A stretch of DNA of 64,000 nucleotides, taken from Aquatica leii (Eukaryota; Arthropoda; Insecta; Coleoptera; Lampyridae). Position numbers and translations under genes: made by a program. This document shows, one piece after another, positions 56,975 through 64,000 of this stretch. The notes beneath the pieces were generated by a model. That model was given only the letters and a program-made list of their open reading frames with translations. It was not told where the DNA came from and searched no databases. The stretch's first letter is position 1; each line of letters starts with the position of its first letter. Where the stretch lies: positions 3,410,001 to 3,474,000 of the forward strand of contig CM069439.1 of NCBI GenBank assembly GCA_035610365.1, read 5' to 3'.

Positions 56975-59310
56975 AAAATAGATCATTCCAGCTTTAACAC
57001 AAGCTGAACGGCTTTTACATGCATCGTGAAGATACACACTTCACAAAGCTTTTTCTTTGTTTATAGATTTATTTTGTCTTGTTCTGTTTTTATGAATTAA
57101 GCGTTACTGGTACTAATCGTTAAAATCATTGCCTTGTTTAAAGCTGAAGCATTCACTGTATTGGTCCTTCGTGTTTAAAAAATATATCATTTCTGATATG
57201 GGGTTTATTACTACTACTATTAACTTCTTCTCAACTTCCTGCTGGTATAACTCATATAGACTTCACTGTATGAGTTAAATATATCTTCTAGGTAAGTATA
57301 TTTTGCTTGTGGATGAAGGGTAATTTAGGCAACCGTTCAAAAAAAGGATCAGATTGCAGTTGATTCATGCAGAACCTTTCACCTATCATTCTGCCAAGGA
57401 CAGTGAAGAAATGAACATTTTTTGCGCAGAGAGAATAACACATCATTGACTTGTAGATGTTAAAACAAAGAAAATTGCCGACGCGACTTTTTTGTTGTGC
57501 TTTGAATAGTAGGAGTTTTATTAAGCCAATTTTTGCTTAAAATAGATCATTCTAGCTTGAAGACAAGTAACTAGCTGAACGGCTTTTACATTTTTCAGAA
57601 GGTCTTTTCTTTGTCTATAAATTTATTTTGCATTGTCCTGTTTATTTGAATAAAGTGTTTCTGGTACTAGTCGTTAAAAGCATTGGTTTCTTTAAAGTTG
57701 ACGCGTTAATTGCATTGGTCCTTACACGGTTAAAAAACATCTCATTTCTGACATGAAGCTAACTAGTACTATTAACTTCTTCTCAACTTTCTTCTGGTAC
57801 AACTTATAGAGACTTTCATTGTATCGGTTAAATACATTTTCTAGGTACATTTTGCTTGTGGATGAAGAGTAATTTAGCCAACCATGCAAAAAAACAGATC
57901 TTTTTTTTTTCATGTAAAACTTTTTCCTTATCAGGAAAAGAAGTGTGTGAAACGATACCAGAGCTGCGACTATTTTTGACCCAATTTATGACTGCTAAGG
58001 ACAGTGTAGAAATGAACATTTTTTACGCATAGAGAATAACACATCATTGACTTGTAGATGACAAAGAAAGAAAATTGTTGATGAGGCTTTTTTGTTGTGT
58101 TTTGAATAGTAGGAGTTGATTAAGCCAATTTTGGCTCAAAATAGATATTCTAGTTTGAAGACAAGGAACTAGCTGAACGGCTTTTACATCTTTTAAAAGA
58201 TTTTTTCTTTGTCTATAGATTTCTTTTACCTGGCCCTGTTTTTCTGAATTAAGTTACTAATCGTTAAAAGTATTGCCTTGTTTAAAGGTGACGCATAAAT
58301 TGCATTGGTTCTTACGCGTTTAAGAAATATCTCATTTCTGACATCGGGCTTACTACTACTATAAACTTCTTCTCCAATTTCTTCTGGTACAACTCATAGA
58401 CTTTACTGTAAATACATTTTCTAAGTACATTTTGCGTCTGGAGGAAGGGTAATTTAGGCAACCGTGCAAAAAATATCTTTTTTGTTCATGTAGGTACAAC
58501 TTTTCTCCTATCTGGAAAAGAAGAAGTGGGTGAAACGATATCAGAGCTGTGATAATTTTTGACTCAATTTATGACGGACCATTTTGCCAAGGACAATGCA
58601 GAAATAAACATTTTTTGCACACAGAGAATAATACATGATTGATTTGTAGATGGTAAAGCCAAGAAAATTGCCCACGAGACTTGTTTGGTTGTGTTTGGAA
58701 TAGTAGGAGTTTTATTAAGCCGATTTTTTGTTAACATAGATCATTCTAGCTTGAAGATAAGTATTGAACGACTTTTACATCCTTCAGAATATTTTTTTTG
58801 TCTATAGATTTATTTTGTCTTGTCTTGTATTTCTGAATTAAGTGTTTCTGGTACTAATCGTTAAAAGCATTGCTTTGTTTAAAGCTGATGCATAAATTGC
58901 ATTGGTCCAAACGCGATTAAAAAAATATCTCATTTCTGACATGGGGTTTTGTGGATGAAGGGTAATTTAGGCTACCGTACAAAAAATACTTTTTTGGTTC
59001 AACCTGTTTTTACTATTTTTGACACAATTTATGACTAACTATTCTGCCAAGGACAGTGTAGAAATGAACATTTTTTTTGCGAGACTTTTTTGTTGTGTTT
59101 TGAATAGTAGGAGGTCAATTTTGGCTTAAAATAGATCATTCTAGCTTGAAGACAACGAACTAGCTGAACGGCTTCTACATCCTTCAGAAGGTTTTTTCTC
59201 TGTCTACAGATTTGTTTTTTTTCTGTTTTTCTGAGTAGATGGTAAAACAAAGAAAATTGCCGACGAGACTTTTTTCTTGTGTTTTGAACAGTAGGATTTT
59301 TATTAACTAA
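56975..59310. repeat. Tandem array of a ~600 bp unit (about five copies)
   Basis: The anchor AAAATAGATCATTC.AGCTT occurs at about 56975, 57539, 58138, 58733 and 59128, giving periods of 564, 599, 595 and 395. Each unit also carries AGCTGAACGGCTTTTACAT, a TGTTTCTGGTACTA.TCGTTA segment, GAACATTTTTT.GC, AACACATCATTGACTTGTAG and AAGAAAATTGCCGACGAGAC. The fourth unit is shortened and a last partial unit ends at about 59310. No coding frame is shared between copies. Confidence 0.88.
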
Positions 59311-62300
59311 AGTGCCAACAAAAGTTTTCCGAAATATATTAAATAATTCTTGCCTCTGATCATCACTATTTCACTGCATTGTCTTTCTTGTTTGGAATTT
59401 GTACATTTTTTTTGACTCCGATTTTTCTACAGCCTTACGTTATTGTCTTATCGTATTTTTCCCGTTTATGCTAATTATTTTTGCCTTACTCCTTCAGTTA
59501 TTTGGATCTCTTTCCAAAACATCTATTTCTAAATTATTCCTTGTGTATTCGTGGGGTTCTTACATAATTTGACATTTTTTCCTACTAGTTGATGGAATAA
59601 TTGTAGCATTTGATTACCATGATTATATTCCGAAGTTCTCTATCTGAGGAAAACTCACTTAGATTATAATTTTCTAAGCTTATTTCAGACTGGTGGTTAC
59701 ATTTTTTGATGTTATTCAATTTTGACTCAATTAAGTTATGCATTGGCATGTTTGCATTTTGCTTCAACGCAAAAAAAATACGTAACGCGTTTGCACGTTT
59801 CTTCTATCAAAATTCTGTGCTACGCAAATGTCAAAATCTCGCATCACAAAAAATATGTGGAAAAAACAAGAAGTGTGACGCTTTTTGATTTACTTTTTTG
59901 GTAAATAGTATTATGGTAATGTTTTTGACGTTTAAGCCTTTTTTTCTGTCCAGTTGGTTCTTATCTTTAGGATTTTTGTATACATTTACTGAGTATATTT
60001 TTACCAGCTGTTCATCTACGATTAAATGAGAGAGAATGTTTCTTTGCTTCTTCTGCTACTTCACCAATGTTTTGTATAGCGGGAATTTTCTATGATATGC
60101 TCTCTTCTTAAAGGCAGCAAGGGACGTAATTAATTATCAATAATTAGCATTTTAAGTTTCAAAATCAGCGAGTAAATAAAAATACTTAATGAAATTTAAC
60201 CTTGTTGTTTTGATTTTCATTTAATAGCGGTGAAGATACTTGTACCTATAAGGGTTCTTGCAATCAAGGCTTATGCTGATAACTTTTTCTTCGTTTTTGG
60301 TAGCATTACATCGCATTAGTTATTATTGCATTTTGACCACGATCATGTATGCATTTGCGCTGCAGAAAATCTTATATTATTTTCGATCTATTCAATTTTT
60401 CAAAATGTAAACTTTTAAACGTAAATGTTTGGGTTTTTAATAGAAATATGCAATCGAACAACAAAGTGTATCGACAAATCAATTTCAACAAGGTACATTA
60501 ATTTTTAATAGAGAGAAAGAATATGTGTTTAAATCAAAACGAGTGAATGTCTTTCTTTCCTCGGTGAACGAATCAACAGTTTTATGGTTCTGCATCTGGA
60601 TTTGCTCTAAAATATAGATGTTCAGATTAATCTTCTTCATTTTGTTGGTTGATATATTTTTGTTTTTATATCTTTTTCTTATCTTGTGTATTTTTTTTAT
60701 CGTTTGTGTAACTGTCTATACCAAAAATGACATATACATACATTTCATCGAGCATTTCATCTATAGTCATGTTCAAATTATTATTGTTCTGAGTCTATAT
60801 AAATTTGGTTTCAGCTAACGAGTCAGTCAAAAATACGTCAATTAGAAATAGCCCGAAGAAATCTAAGGGCTTCATCTGATAAAGGTTTGCTTGTGCACTC
60901 GCTGCATTTGGTCTAATTGTTTGACTTGCATCAGAAGTTCCAAGTCGACTATATTTGGAATGGCATCATTATCACTAGAATCAAAGTTGTAATTTGGCCT
61001 CTTTTGGAGGTATGGATGTTTGTGTTGTTGTCTTTATGTTTTTGATTTATAATTTGATGTATTTATTTTATATTTGACGAAGTGCGACTACTGAATTAAA
61101 TGTTTTAACGTTGGGGAGCTCGTTTATTCTTTTTTTTATTTTACCACGCCTTTCTAAAGTGTCGATGAAGACGTTTCCTATAACTGATGAAGACCCCAAT
61201 ACTGTCTCGATGTGTTTTTGTTGATGCTTTAAATTTTTGGCATTAGAAGTGATCGAGTAATAGTGCATATATGTATATAATTTTGTCTTCCATATAGTCG
61301 AGAAGGTCTAAACTGTTCGGAAGATATGACAGGTTTTATCTTGCTATGCTTAGAGTTTCTTTACACTTCTAATATGGATTTTTCTTTTGTTCTTTCAAAG
61401 GTGTATCATATACTCCAAGAGCTTATGAACTCCTCACCAAGAGAAAAAATATCAATGTATTAGCAAAATGGGAAAACAAAAAACTATTTTTGTCGTACGT
61501 TAACTTATTTACACTCAAAATTTACGCTAATATTGAAATCAATACTGTTGATGAATAAACAAAGAACTGTTAGTTCAATGAAGGGAGGGTAAGTTATTCA
61601 TCGATACAAACTTTGTGAACCATAACACGACTAAAAAAGCGTTCGTTATGAACCATTACACTTCTTATTGTAGGGTTGTGAATTGCCAACGGCCGCTCGG
61701 CTTTTACACAGGGCCGTAATCCGTGTTTTTTTGATATACGATACAAAGACATATATTTTAGAATTAACTTTATTTTTTATTTATTAAGTTATATAAATAC
61801 AGTGTAGAAGAATAATTTTAATTCTACAACAGAATTTGTCTATAAAAATATTACGAAATTTGTATTCGCAAAATAAAAAACTTTCAATGTACAGTACAAC
61901 TTCGTTAATCCGAACAATTAAAGCACAAGGATGTAAGGTATTTATAAAACAAATAAGTCAACAAAAATAATTATTTTTAAAACTATGGTTGTTATTGAAG
62001 TTGTTAAAAAAATGTGTACATAAATGTTTATGTAAATAAATACATACATATGTAGCTCCACAACTCTAAATACCTACATATGAAGTAATGAAACTTATTC
62101 TAAATCACAATGCAGAATATGTCAACTGACAACGGAGTCCCTGTGAAAGAACGAAAAAAAAAGTATTTTGTTATAAAAAAAAGAAACCACGTATATTATG
62201 ATTTCTCCATTTCTGGATACGTATGCACTTAGTTTCAAAGTTTTTCTGTTTCTTGTGTCTGAATTCGAAGAGGCAATATGGTCTAATAATTTCGTCTTAT

Positions 62301-64000
62301 TTTTCTTGATATCAGCTGCCGTTCATTTTCTAACACTATAACTGTCGGCAATGGAGCAAATGTCAGTGACATTTACCACTCTGAATATGCAATGTCTTGC
62401 GAAACGTCAGTTTGTTTGGGTTCACGAACGACAATACGGCAAAGGCCAAGTTCTACTTCTTGTTTTGGCTCTCAAGAAGAGACTAGGACTAAGCCTAAGT
62501 CTGGGTGTTGACGCGGTCTAAGCCGAAAGTCGCTTACAATCATAGGCATGCCAAATTACCAAACTTCAAGTGCAAGCGATTCTTTGTTACGGCGGCAGCA
62601 TTGGGTTGACAAGTCTGCACACAGTGTCCGAATTACCGAGGAGCGTCCGGATTAAGACGTTACGATTTGAGTATGCGGATTATTGTATGTCTAACCTTCG
62701 ACGAATTCGATACGTTTGTTAGTCTTTTTTGTTATCGTCTATATAGCATCTTGTCAATATTAACAGCAGCTGCAATAGTCTCAACATTCATCAAGATTTA
62801 TGGATTTTTGTCTATATGAAATGAGGTTGCAGCTAAAACATTTTAAGCATACATCATGATGAATCTTAAGATGATTATTGAGTTTGTAACTCTGCGCCAG
62901 TAAAGTCAGTAAAGCTTTTTTTGATAGACTGAAAAATGACGATTGTGCTGAATAGTGGTCAGTACGTGCTACCTTGTGCTGCAAATACATTTTTTTTCCT
63001 CATTTACAGTTTTTATGGAGACAATCAATTTTTAAGATAACAGTTAGCTTTGCCTTTTTCTACAAAATCAAAAATAACTAGGGTTGCTGAACTGTGCTCA
63101 TTATATGAGCTGAACTGAAAATAATTTACGTTTACGATAATACATAACTCCGCTGTTTTTGATGAAATAGAAAATTACTACACGAGACGCACTACTTTGG
63201 GCCGCAAATATGTATGTAGGGATATATAATTTGTTCATTTAGAAGTTTCATGAAGATCACACACTTTTTCACTTTTCATCTTAAAATAAGAAAAGTAACG
63301 TACTGTGATGGAAAATGACTATGCTTGGTTTTGACGAATCTTTATGTTAAGGAACCTCTAAAGTCCAATGTCTCTGTCGCGTTACATTCACTTGTAAATC
63401 TTAGAAATTACTCAACAGAACAATTTAAATTCTGGCATATACTTTTTGCACGTTGAGAGGATAAACCTTTGAACAGACTTCTGGAGTAGACGGAAATGCG
63501 GGTCGGTTTTGTTCTGTAGTTTTTGAACGAAGCGAAACTTTTGCTGCAAAACGTTCAAGTACAAAAACCTACATTGGCATAATAATGTACCAAAAAAATT
63601 CGCTTTACTAAAAAATTACAACACAAAATTAAGATATCTTCTGAAATGACGTGTATTGTCAACTATTCTAGAGTGAATGACTCGTAAGATGATTACAATA
63701 CTATCTAAGTATTTGTGAGTAATTAATAAAAATGTGATTAATAATATCGACGCGCGTTCTGGACTAGCGGATCGACTGAATCCTTAATCTTACAAATTTT
63801 TTATTAGAAACTTGAGATATAATGAATCTCTGTTCTAGGCGAATTGTTTTGTCGTTTCGGTTCAAATATTTTTGCTAGGTACAGAGACTACAGTGTCCCG
63901 AAGTGTTTCTAGTTATTGTAAGCAAAGTTGCATGGTTCTTTTTACCTGATAGTATCATCTATTAGAAACCAACAATTCCTGGATTACATCAACGCATTGC
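59311..64000. other. AT-rich DNA with no recognised gene
   Basis: None of the short frames (for example 60618-60818 +, 61068-61268 -, 62781-62990 -) has a recognisable family. Words like pogo/Tigger ends occur at about 61893 (ACAGTACAACTTCGTTAATC) and 62620-62660 (GTGTCCGAATTACCGAGG), so 61893-62660 may be a decayed small DNA transposon. The rest is probably intron of the gene starting at 55361. Confidence 0.4.

Noticed and set aside
60618-60818. Small membrane protein
   Set aside because: The hydrophobic frame is what T-rich DNA gives by chance; there is no start context or homology.
1-64000. CRISPR arrays, bacterial operons or riboswitches
   Set aside because: The window is plainly eukaryotic, with spliced genes and insect transposons; the tandem repeats have no spacer structure.

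Overview
The window is AT-rich nuclear DNA of an insect. The genes have short introns with GT-AG borders, the proteins are insect-like, and the DNA is crowded with insect-type transposons (hAT, Harbinger, mariner, pogo, Ty3/Gypsy, Penelope-like, non-LTR). A beetle is a reasonable guess, but the sequence does not fix the order. All gene models were assembled by hand from reading frames and splice signals.

Layout of host genes, left to right: LIPT1 (mitochondrial lipoyltransferase, +, 6556-11617, four exons, with a dead Harbinger element in its large intron); two tandem R3HCC1/R3HCC1L-like genes (+, 18808-21248 and 24474-28499), whose exons, phases and promoter-proximal DNA match and which are separated by a decayed Gypsy copy; eEF1-delta (-, 29546-32295, six small exons); Cyclin E (+, 38718-44354, five exons, with a 4 kb first intron full of transposon debris); and a single first coding exon of an unidentified + strand gene (55361-55436), whose large intron probably fills the rest of the window. 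These are unrelated housekeeping or cell-cycle genes, and nothing suggests that they act together.

Mobile DNA: hAT (TTF/DUF4371 type) fragments lie at 150-3689 and 53310-54498. Mariner-like fragments lie at 3930-4700, 34638-35515, 40195-40830 and 41796-42130. A pogo/Tigger element is nearly complete between its terminal repeats (13664-16319) but has frameshifts. A Penelope-like GIY-YIG end (39090-39690) and a non-LTR 3' end (33567-34637) are also present. A Ty3/Gypsy element with both LTRs lies on the minus strand at 47049-53310.

The most unusual observation is in that Gypsy element. After the integrase it encodes a region that reads as an ADP-ribose-hydrolysing macro domain of the OARD1/TARG1 type, followed by a CCCH zinc finger. 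Also notable are a degenerate 18S rRNA 3' fragment at 13321-13587, a roughly 600 bp tandem repeat array at 56975-59310, and a hammerhead-ribozyme-like motif at about 29060-29160.
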